A stretch of DNA of 64,000 bases from Agrocybe praecox (Eukaryota > Basidiomycota > Agaricomycetes > Agaricales > Agrocybaceae): the NCBI GenBank assembly GCA_964017145.1, contig OZ024852.1:807945-871944 (forward strand), in the 5' to 3' direction. Positions 1 to 9,138 of this stretch are shown one piece after another. The notes beneath the pieces were generated by a model. The model saw only the letters and a program-made list of their open reading frames with translations. It was not told the DNA's origin and made no database searches. The position numbers were made by a program, and so were the translations under genes. Numbering within the stretch: the first letter of the stretch is position 1; each line of letters starts with the position of its first letter.

Positions 1-1
1 A

Positions 2-1056
2 TATGCAGATCTGGTCTCCCGACCACTACAACTTCACTGGGATAGGTCCGTAGATTTAGATCTAAACGCGTTCTTCGCAAAACGGGAACTGGTGATGCTC
101 ATCAATGAGCTGAACCAGAAGGAATACGGCGTTCGGTGTTTTACTTTAGATTTATCTTCAACTCTCAGAGGACAGAGGTGGCCCAAATTTCCACAGAACC
201 TGCAGAGGGCCATTCAGTCCCTCCTTCTCTCTCCGCATCTGAAGTCGTTGGATATAAGGGGCGTGGCACAGCTGCCTCCTACCTTTCTCACAGGATCCAC
301 CGTTACGGATCTTCGATTGCAGGCGTTTAGCGATCATGTCGACTTTTTGAATAGTCGATATATTGCAGAGGGCCTTCTTGTTACTCCCCCAGAGTTAACG
401 ACGCTGTACACAGACAATACCTACCAGTACCGAAATCCATCGAAACTCAAGGTTCTGACTGCGCACAGTGGACTTGGAAATTTCCAGACCACTCTGAGCA
501 TCATACAGGCGTCTTCTGGCTTATTGGAACGTCTACACGTTATTTATCATGGTAAGTTTCAAAGTATATAGTCACAATATGTGGCATACTTATTTTTCTG
601 AAAGATAAATCCGAAATATTCCTCAAATTGCATCCTGGATTTCGAGTGGACTTGTTACCCCATCTCAAGAGTTTCAAATACCACCAGTATTTGACCAACC
701 AAGTAACACCACGTCGACCACTATACCTCTTCTGTCAGATTTTGGATGCGTCTAAGTCTATGACACAACTTGAGGAAATAGACCTCCAGCTTGTCTTTAC
801 GCATGTGGGGCAGAATCATGGGTATTTGATCCAAGACGATCCCGGCTGGGAAAGGCTTGATACGCTCTTATTCAGACATGATGCATATCCGGTCCTCGAG
901 CGCTTATCTCTTACGATACTCATGCATATAGATAAAGATTTCCATAGTCTTTTTGAGGATGATTACCACCTTACTGTCGCTCGTGATATAGCGGAGAAAT
1001 CTTTGCCTCGTGTTTCACGGACAAAGAACCTCGTTATTGACGTGCGCTCGGTATAA
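2..1056 (+). CDS. F-box/LRR-type protein, 5' partial
   Basis: The reading frame is open from the window edge, so the gene starts upstream. Two exons are seen, 2-551 and 605-1056. The 53-nt intron has donor GGTAAGT and acceptor GAAAG and restores the frame exactly. The product has leucine-rich segments of the irregular-repeat type seen in mushroom F-box proteins, for example around SPHLKSLDIRG and LPHLKSFKYHQY. The N-terminal F-box that would recruit an SCF ubiquitin ligase is not in the window. By family, such proteins are substrate receptors, but no substrate can be inferred here. The neighbouring gene at 1.7-3.5 kb is of the same broad kind, which fits the clustering of this expanded family. 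The assignment to the F-box class rests on overall resemblance and is moderate. Confidence 0.6.
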
Positions 1057-1659
1057 CAGAGAAAGCTATATACTGCTATTCTAGTTACATATTTTATTTA
1101 ATACACATCGGAGATGTGAGATACTACTTTTCTCGCCCAACGTTAATGAGATTGTGCATATCTCGATAAGGAAAAAGTTAGACCAAATTAGGTAGACCAA
1201 AAGTGGAACCTAATTCATGGGTAATTTAACTGACTACTGCTACGGGAGCGCCCCATTCAAATAAATATGTCGTCAAGTAGTCTTTTTGCAGTTTTTTCTG
1301 ACAGTCTTCGCCCAGTCATTCAATAGAATCAAAATCAAATCTGGTGGCAAGAATTAGTCGCACTCGCGGAGTTTGTAATCGGGGTCTAAACTTCATAAAC
1401 TATAGCGCTTTCTTGTTTCTTGTTCATCATCAACGTCCTAGTTTCAATTCTCTCACTAACGTTGACTCGCACAACACAGATAGTTGCTCACCATGAAAAA
1501 ATCTGTATTTCAGGAAACGTAATCGATCATATACCTGGGAAATCTACCTGACAACCGCGGGTTAAATCTGGAGTGATGACTCGAACGACCAGACTGTCCA
1601 CGCCCTTTGTCCTGTTAATAAAGAAACCAAGGGTCTTCGACTGCAACATCACAAGTTAA
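1057..1659. other. Intergenic, AT-rich, no gene seen
   Basis: Only short open frames occur here. The first part is the likely 3' region of the upstream F-box gene and the last part the likely promoter of the next one. I see no clear motif or repeat. Confidence 0.5.
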
Positions 1660-3522
1660 ATGGCGAAATATGTAGGAGATAGATCTTCAACATCCTCAAG
1701 TAATGTGAAAGTTGAGTACTGCTTCTTTGTAGTGTATTTGTAGCGTTACTAACGCGGCGAAATAACAGGCGAATTATCATTCTTCTACAAATCGCCTGCC
1801 AACGAAACGGACGTGGAATTCATCTCGTGCTTATACGAGGATATTCTTTGGAGAATATTCATGGAGAATACTGTCTATTCCTCAACATCTGACGGTCCGT
1901 TGTCAATCGCCCGTCGCACTTCTCAAGTATGCAGGCGATGGCGCGCTATCATGTTACGGTCCTCTACCATTTGGGGGCGATTGATATCCTTGGAAGAACT
2001 TGTCAATGCGAAGAATGAATGGAAAGAAGAGGTCGTTGCCAGGACCGGGTCAGCTATGCTCTGGGTACACAATAACGATCCCGCCAGTGGAAACTTTCCC
2101 CACATGACCACCTTTCTCTTCCGCCTTCTAGACCAGCACTGGGAACGAGTCCAATCATTGGTAATAATTGAAAAATATTTAGATGAAAGCCGAAAAGAAT
2201 TTTGGGTGACATTGTTTCAACGCCCAGCACTAAAGCTCAAGACGTTTCATTTCACTTTCTCTGATGCAATATGGAACGACTCGTGGATGCTTCCTTCGCC
2301 TTTATTTAACAACGAATTTTCTTGTCTCAATTCCTTTTCTTTCTACCGATTATCTGGAGCACTAATCGAGAGGTGCGCAATCAGCACGTACATGCCCAAG
2401 TCCTGGGTTTGCCAACTTTGCACTCTCACACTTCAGACATCGGCCATGATCGAAACAGTTGGACTACTCCGTTCGACTCCTCATCTCGAAGAACTCGAAA
2501 TCATAAACGCTATTGGCCCCTTGGCAGAAAACGACGGTACCCTCCCCAAAGTCTTACTTCCCAGACTTAAAAATATCCACATGCTTAAATGCAGTTTTCC
2601 TTTGGCCATATGGTTGGTGGTCCTACTTGTGCCATCTGAAGGCTGCTCTCTTTGCATACGCCCGGCCATCCGCAAACGCAGTGATCCGTGGACAAGTGGT
2701 TTGGTATCACAGCAAGATTGGACGACAGAAGCATATTCAACGATCATGCGGTACGCCGTATCCTACTTCGAGCACCACCCACCAACAGCGATCGCTTTCT
2801 CGTACGATAAGTCCACTTTGACCCTGGAAGACTTAAGTACCTCCCATGAAGAAATGAGATTCCATATCTCCGTATCCCTCCTTAACGGCAACTACTCGCT
2901 CATTGGAATGTTATTGACCTCCTGCCATCTGGCTTCTGTACAGGAACTTCACCTTACCACATCACACGCAGTTACTGCAGCGGCGATTCCCACAGCCATG
3001 CTACATACTCTCTTGCCCTTCCGTTCTCTGACGGGGCTTTCAGCAAACATCGACACATTGATCTTGATCCAAGACTATTCTGAATACGAGTACCACCCAG
3101 ACTCCCTATTATTTCCTCAACTTCAACAACTAAAGATCTTGCGCCAGGTCTCGACTTCAAGCAGGGATGATATCGTCCGCGATCAAGCCAAAATCATTGA
3201 AGCCTGTTTCAAGCTCTATGCTGGCCGCGATGGCATGCAAATGACAACCTTTGACATCTCTCAGTTGACGCCTTATACCACCCAGCCAACAGATTTAAGC
3301 TTCCTAGAAAAATACGCAGGCCTAATCGTGCAATGGGGGCGTTATCCCGAGAGGAGGATGTATACTTGTGGCAGTGGCCAGCCGTCCCAGCTGATGTTTC
3401 CCTGTACGATGAGACCGAAGCGGAGTCATCCAAATACGTCTTCGTCTCGCAAAGGATGTGGAATTGGTATGCGACGCTCTAAATCCTATAAATCTGGGTG
3501 GTCGGTGCGAGTTGGGGGTTGA
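1660..3522 (+). CDS. F-box domain protein, probable C-terminal frameshift
   Basis: An F-box-like motif lies near the N-terminus (YEDILWRIF, then a conserved SQVCRRWRA and a W-G-R-L turn), followed by about 500 residues of irregular leucine-rich sequence. This is the typical layout of agaricomycete F-box proteins, which act as SCF ubiquitin-ligase substrate receptors. The preferred start is the ATG at 1660. A short exon 1660-1699 joins 1769 across a 69-nt intron with a TTACTAAC branch site and AACAG acceptor, and this keeps the frame. The simple alternative is a GTG-initiated frame at 1813. The frame stops at 3520-3522, but the last about 60 codons look non-native. Shifting by one base in the G run near 3335 gives a more protein-like end (WQWPAV, MWNWYATL) stopping at 3480-3482. 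The start model and the frameshift are inferences. Confidence 0.65.
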
Positions 3523-4247
3523 ACCGAGCAACACCAATTCATTATCTTGCGGAAAAACAGGAAATGTATTGGCTGAGGATGGAAGAACGTTTTGTTTTCT
3601 ACTATAATGACTTTTCATGAAGGTGTACACGCGTATATGTAGCGTATTACCCCCTCGAATCGTTCAAGTCTTTTGCTGTACTAGTTTTCTTCTCGAGTTA
3701 TTGATGACCGTTATCAACCTCCCCTGCAAAATGATTAGCATAGTGTATGATACATCTACATATAATACATAGCAACGCTTCTTACTTATTGCAACAATGT
3801 TTTTACATATCGCAGGAAAACTTAGCCAAAACTGCAGGTTCGAAAATTCAGATCCAAATGGGGGCGTGAGAATTAGTTTTCTGGGTGATATTCAATTCCG
3901 CTGGTTGCCTTAATTACTTACTCAAAATCGACGCCAGACGACTGCTGTCGTCGTTTCGGCTCATATTTCTCTGGTCGACGACGTACGACGTCAGGTTGTG
4001 GAAGGCGTAGTCGAAGGAAAGATTGTTTCTGGTTAGAAAGAACTTTCCATGTTTGTCGAATGTTACTGATCGTATGTTACAGACATTGGACTGACTTGGG
4101 TCTGACGGCAGGCTACTTCAGTCTATACGCGGTTCTGTTAGTGAGAAGAACTTGATTTGGGACGGAATTAACATAGAAAAGCCCAACATTGGGCATTGAA
4201 TATCACCGACGCGTCGTTCTCTCATTCACCAACGCTTTGCCCTCAAA
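3523..4247. other. Intergenic region upstream of COX10
   Basis: No gene is seen. It holds the 3' region of the F-box gene and the COX10 promoter. A small palindromic stretch with ACGTACGACGTC lies near 3978-3990. The leader just before the COX10 ATG is pyrimidine-rich. Confidence 0.45.
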
Positions 4248-5561
4248 ATGCACCGAAATATCGTTAATTCCATATTATTCTATCGAAATCCTCGCGTGAT
4301 TCTGGTCAACTCCAGCACTAGAAGAAGGATACACAGCTCTCTCCGAAATCCTACATTCACCTCTTTCTTTTTCCATAACTCCCAATGGCTATCAACTGCA
4401 AACGGTAGTACGCCTCTGAAAAGCGGGAAACTCTCGCGTACACAAATTTCCGACATGGCATACCAAGCCCTCCCACCAACTTCTCTGTCGCCTTCGGCTT
4501 TTCGTGAAATCGAGAAACCGACAGTAGGAAAGCTGCTGAAGATATACAACCAGCTGGCTAAATCTAATCTAACTATCCTCGTCGTTCTAACGTCCATGTC
4601 GGGCGTAGCATTATCTCCCTTTCCCGCGACTATCCCTGTGCTGCTCGCCACCGCCCTTGGCACGGTATTATGTTCAGCATCCGCGAATACATTCAACCAA
4701 CTCCAGGAAGTGCCGTTCGACGCGCAGATGGCCCGGACACGGATGAGGCCTTTCGTACGACGCGCGATCACTCCGCTGCACGGCGTCGGGTTCGCAGTCG
4801 CCACTGGGATTGCGGGCCCCGCCATTCTATGGGGCATGACGAACCCGACGACAGCCTGTCTGGGTTTGGCGAACATCGCGCTGTATGCCGGTGTGTATAC
4901 CTGGATGAAGAGACGGAGTATTTGGAATACATGGGTGGGCGCAATCGTTGGTGGTATACCACCTTTGATGGGCTGGACGGCCGGTGGGGGGAAGTTATTC
5001 CCCGATACATTGAGTATCGACCCTTTCCCCCTGTTCTGGCCGACGTTTTTGACGGATGGGACACTGAACTTGCAATTGTCCGTCCCACCCATGGATTTGA
5101 CGACGCTGGATAACCCGCTTGCGCCCTTTACGTTCTTCATGCTCCTCTTCAGCTGGCAGTTTTTCCACTTCATGCCACTCTCGCACATGGTGCGGCACTC
5201 GTATACCCAAGCAGGGTATCAGATGCTTTCAGTTCTAGACCCGAAGAAGAACGCTCTCGTCGGACTACGACATACGCTCCTGCTGCTGCCTATCTGCAGT
5301 GTGTTGTTCCCAATATCAGGGCTGACGACGTGGTGGTTTGCAGCGACCACGTTAGTCCCGAACGCGGTCTGTGTGCGGGCTGCGTGGCAGTTCTGGCGAC
5401 GCGGTGGGGAAAAGGAGGCGAGGACGCTGTTCCAACATAGTTTGTGGTACCTCCCGGTGGTAATGGGCTTGATGATGTTCCATAAGCAGGGGATGGAGTG
5501 GCTGGAATGGCTAGGATTCAAAGAAAAAGAAGAAGAAAATCCTGTGGTAGCTGTATCATAA
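4248..5561 (+). CDS. COX10: Protoheme IX farnesyltransferase, mitochondrial (COX10)
   Basis: COX10 transfers the farnesyl chain to heme b to make heme O, the first step of heme A synthesis for cytochrome c oxidase, in the inner mitochondrial membrane. The 437-residue frame has no intron. The N-terminus is rich in Arg, Ser and Asn with almost no acidic residues, as expected for a mitochondrial presequence. The first UbiA-family motif is clear (NQLQEVPFDAQMARTRMRP, with N and D spaced as in COX10/CtaB). Several hydrophobic membrane segments follow, including the WQFFHFMPLS stretch typical of COX10. One oddity is that the second conserved motif, usually x-D-Y-x-x-A/G-G, reads H-S-Y-T-Q-A-G here, so the Asp is Ser (codon 5199-5201). 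Family assignment is secure. Confidence 0.93.
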   Translation: MHRNIVNSILFYRNPRVILVNSSTRRRIHSSLRNPTFTSFFFHNSQWLSTANGSTPLKSGKLSRTQISDMAYQALPPTSLSPSAFREIEKPTVGKLLKIYNQLAKSNLTILVVLTSMSGVALSPFPATIPVLLATALGTVLCSASANTFNQLQEVPFDAQMARTRMRPFVRRAITPLHGVGFAVATGIAGPAILWGMTNPTTACLGLANIALYAGVYTWMKRRSIWNTWVGAIVGGIPPLMGWTAGGGKLFPDTLSIDPFPLFWPTFLTDGTLNLQLSVPPMDLTTLDNPLAPFTFFMLLFSWQFFHFMPLSHMVRHSYTQAGYQMLSVLDPKKNALVGLRHTLLLLPICSVLFPISGLTTWWFAATTLVPNAVCVRAAWQFWRRGGEKEARTLFQHSLWYLPVVMGLMMFHKQGMEWLEWLGFKEKEEENPVVAVS

Positions 5562-5717
5562 CAGGCGGCTAACCGAGATGAAAATATATTATGTATTATA
5601 CAGTATATTGATCATTCGCATCTCTTGGAGCTGACCGTTCTGTCTATAACAGAGGATCGGCGACTGTGATTTTGGATTTTGGATCTGTGGGATGAAGAGG
5701 TTCCTACATGGCTACTT

Positions 5718-6616
5718 CCTGATCGTTTACTCCCATACAGCTAGAAAAGAAGCGACTATAAGATATTCGCAGCTTGATGCCCGGGGTTGCTCTCCTCCCT
5801 AACACTCCAGAGTCATTCAACACGAGTAAGTGGATGCCTTGGAAAACCCCCGTTTTTAGACAGGCGGAAAACACTCGGAAAACAAGGAACAGAAGGAATG
5901 GGACCAAGACAGGTCGCGTTTGGTACAGGCAGAAAGGCTAAAGCCAGTCAATATAAGGAGAAATTCAAAGAGAAAGGGGCAACATCCATATCTGTGGGGG
6001 TCGTCTGACAAACACGCGCAAACAGGATGTGAGATGGCCTTGGAAGTTGGCCCCACTGTACAGTTTACTGTTACAGGCCTTTTGACAACCTGCAGAAGGA
6101 AGCCAACCATGGATCTATCCGCTGCAAATGGCATCCATCAAGCTGAAATTTCTGTTGCAGAAATTAAGAACAAGGCAAAGGAAGGAATAAATGAAGAGTT
6201 CCGTGGTGTTTCTGCTATCACTCTCATTAAGACGGCTCGTTCGCAGATCGTTTCTGCGAAAGACCAAGAGGCCAAAGGGGATCTTCAATCGGCGTATGGA
6301 TCTTATATCAGAGCTGTAACGCTGACGAGGATGTCGATGGACTCACCTGAGTATCAGCAGGAATCTAACGGGAAGGCCGGTGTGGTCAGAAAGGAGCTGA
6401 ACGAGTTTCTTGCTGTACGTCGTCTGGACATTCATTGCAACGAAAAATGAACGGATTTCTACCCTACCCTTATAGAATGACGGCAAAGATATAGGTGCTA
6501 GGACGACTTCTGTTGAAGATAAACTAAAGGTCATCGAGAAGGCTCACGTCTTTATCCTGAGTTTTCCCAGTGAGAACCAGTTGGCGGTTCAACAGCAGAT
6601 TGATCTTGAAGCTTGA
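5718..6616 (+). pseudogene. Truncated MIT-domain duplicate of the ubiquitin protease gene
   Basis: This region copies the 5' flank and first exons of the deubiquitinase gene at 40.8-41.5 kb in the same orientation. Introns are retained, so it arose by DNA duplication and not by retroposition. The start codon context (CCAACCATGG, ATG at 6109) is kept. Exon 6109-6414 and exon 6476-6616 would encode about 148 residues: an MIT-type helical domain (ITLIKTARSQI...AKDQEAKGDL) and a short foreign tail ending at 6614-6616. The rhodanese and protease domains are absent. The copy carries an extra roughly 230 bp in the leader (about 5842-6075), and a small deletion removes the second intron's donor. The frame is still open, so a short MIT-only protein remains possible. 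MIT domains bind ESCRT-III tails. Pseudogene is the more cautious call. Confidence 0.7.
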
Positions 6617-7333
6617 AGCTTGATCAGAAATCCGATTGAATGCGCTTGGTCTTTTGGTTTGTCTTTCCCCGGATATTCTCCATAATTACTTGTACCCAAG
6701 CTATCATACTCTTCGCCGCATACTTTACTTAGAGCAAGCTTGCACGAGTTGTTCAATATAACCGTTCCACTGATTAGAGTTGATACATAAATACATCCCC
6801 TCGTTCGGGTGTTTTTTTTTTGTGGACATTAGGTTGATATTTGGTTCTTTTCAAATGTCAATTCCCGATGTAAACTGCCACCGCACATGAATTCGCGAAG
6901 CGCTGCACAAGTACTTGAAACCCTGATAAACCTTTGACATATAATCAAAATAGTTAAATGTGCTCTGGGTTACTACGATCTCAATGAGAAATTAGACTTT
7001 GTGTACGCCAGAAAGAGAGAAAGGGACGGAGATCAGAAAATAGTCTAGACTTGACATGATCACGTGTTCTTGGCAACGACCTGACGGGATCAATTGTTTC
7101 TATTCCAATCATATTTCCCACTAGGCAATTCTCGTCTCCCCTCCTCCTCTCTGTCTCTTCCCTCTTACTCAGTCCTCCATAAATCCTCCTCTCCCGTGTT
7201 CTCCCCACATTCTTTTCTCAACTCGCTCTTTATTCTGTACTCGCTCATAATGTGCGCTCTATTTCTTTTTAGTGGACACAACAAGGCACTCATCCTTTTT
7301 TGACCAGAACCAAAACACATATCCATTCTTATC
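6617..7333. other. Intergenic region with duplicated segment
   Basis: The part 6637-6815 resembles the 3' flank of the She3-like gene, matching pieces at about 34780-34890 and 35325-35420 (shared TTCCCCGGATATTCTCCATA and ACATCCCCTCGT words). The rest is the pyrimidine-rich promoter and leader of the next gene, with GATCACGTG at 7058-7066. Confidence 0.6.
7058..7066. promoter_or_regulatory. GATCACGTG E-box-like site
   Basis: A CACGTG core with a GAT flank, 268 bp upstream of the ATG at 7334. The same 9-mer (either orientation) occurs at 15018-15026 and 32632-32640, each within about 170 bp of a start codon. CACGTG is the classic binding core of bHLH factors. Function here is inferred from position and repetition only. 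Confidence 0.4.
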
Positions 7334-9138
7334 ATGAATGCACACGAAAGGCGTAACCCAGCAGCCCACCGCATGATTGTAGTGCGCCAGGACTCTCAAA
7401 ATGGCGACGGTGGTTTGCCCGGAGGACTTGGTAGTGGCGGTGGTGGTAATGGTGCAGGCGGAGCTGGTGGTGGTGAGGGTGGTAGTGTGATTTCATCCAG
7501 TACAACCCATGTTGCTTCTTCGACCCATATTTCCAGCAGTATGCTCTATTCCTCTTTAAATTTGTCATGTACTCATGATTTTTATCTAGGCAGTGTCCCC
7601 GTTCCTTCTTCCACCCACAAGTCATCGAACATCCGTTCTTCAACTACGGTTTCATCCACTACGACCAGTAGCAAAGCCACCCCCACAACCGCTTCTTCTA
7701 CCTCCGATTCTTCATCCTCGTTGTCCTCTTCTTCTTCTTCCTTGTCTTCCTCTTCCTTGTCCTCCTCTTCCTCTTCTTCGTTGAGCAGCAGCGCTTCTTC
7801 GACCGCTTCAAGCACCAAGAGCACACAGGCGTCTTCCACCACATCCGTAAGCAATTCATTCTATCTTTACCTACCTTCTTGTTTAAATTTACAATGTTTC
7901 GCTTCCACTTCTCTCAATTTTGTCATTCATGATGTTCACACTCCCGTTGCTAACACGTTTGTTGCACCATATCTTATAGCCTCCGGCCATTGTGAATACC
8001 GCCAACGCCATCAATAACAATATCAGCTCCTTCCGGACGGTTTCTTCAACCACCCTCAGCGATGCAGGCGAGACCATTACTGCAGATTCTAATACCCAGT
8101 CTGCCGCCAGCAAGTCGAACACGGGCTCCATCGTTGGCGCTGTCGTTGGCGCCTTGCTCGGTATTGGTGCCTTGCTATTCATCGTCTTATTCTTGTTGGT
8201 GAGTTGTCTTTCTTCTTTTCCTCTCAATTCCCTCTTGCGGAGAATGGGTGTTTGACATTTTTCGCCTTATGTCCATTTTTAAATAACTAAACTAATTATG
8301 TGCATATTTATCTCACTTCTAGCGTCGTGTCAGACGTAATCGCCGCTTGGCTCGCCGTCCCCAGTCAGACTTTGGCACTTTCAATCGTGCCGCGTTTGTC
8401 AAGGAGAAGGAACCTGTCCCGGAGATGACCGAATCTAACCACCACAACGTAGCGCCCTCTTTGGGTGACGCGGCTGATGCTTCAGAAGCGGGAATCGCCA
8501 TTCCTCCTTCTCAAATCGCTGCTGCTTCCTATTCGAGCAACGGCCAACCGGTCACTTTGCAGGAACGCCCTAAATACGTCTTTGGCGAGGTTCCCCCTGC
8601 CCAACAGGGAGGTGCTGAACACGAGAATGCGACTGCATACGGTGGCGCTCAGGAGGCTTATAACGCTGATGCGTACGGTTCTTATGCGAGATACGAAGAT
8701 GTCGGCCAGGGCGTTGTTGGCGGTGCAGGTGTAGGAAGTGTCGCCGCGGCGATGTACCAGGAAGCCGAGCGCGAATACCAAGCACAACAGGGTGCTGCTG
8801 CTGCTGCTGCTTACTATGACCCCAACGCGCAAGCGTACTACGGACAGGACCAACAACAGGCTTATTATGATCCCAACCAGCAACAGGCATACTATGACCC
8901 TACCCAACAGGGTGGGTACGTACAGCAAGATGCGTACGCTCAGCAGGACGCGTATGTACAGCAACAGCAACAGCAATATGTCCAGCAAGAATATACCCAG
9001 TATGAATATTCGCAACAGCAGCAGCAACAATCATATGTTGTGCAGAGCGACCAGGCGACGGCAACAGCTTATCAGCCCCCTCACCCCTATGCGACTGCTA
9101 ATATGAGAGTCAACAACGATGCATATGGAGGGATGTGA
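7334..9138 (+). CDS. Ser/Thr-rich single-pass membrane protein with Q/Y-rich tail (surface sensor-like)
   Basis: Four exons (7334-7538, 7590-7846, 7980-8198, 8323-9138) join in phase to give about 498 residues. In order there is a basic N-terminus, a Gly-rich run, a long Ser/Thr-rich mucin-like region (residues about 50-200, likely O-glycosylated), one membrane segment at about 203-227 (SIVGAVVGALLGIGALLFIV), an Arg-rich stop-transfer stretch beginning RRVRRNRR, and a cytosolic tail that becomes rich in Gln, Tyr and Ala with repeated AYYDP units. The tail ends N-N-D-A-Y-G-G-M. The architecture is that of Mid2/WSC-like cell-wall stress sensors, but no WSC cysteine domain is present. No hydrophobic signal peptide is visible at this start. 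A paralogue with the same layout lies at 11590-13389. Function is inferred from architecture only. Confidence 0.75.

Noticed and set aside
4280..5188. 302-residue minus-strand open frame over COX10
   Set aside because: It is the antisense shadow of the COX10 coding sequence and shows no family features.
7582..7854. Glu-rich minus-strand frame
   Set aside because: It is the complement of the Ser-rich run of the first surface protein.
8482..9030. 182-residue minus-strand open frame
   Set aside because: It is antisense to the Gln/Tyr-rich tail, giving only Leu-rich low-complexity sequence.
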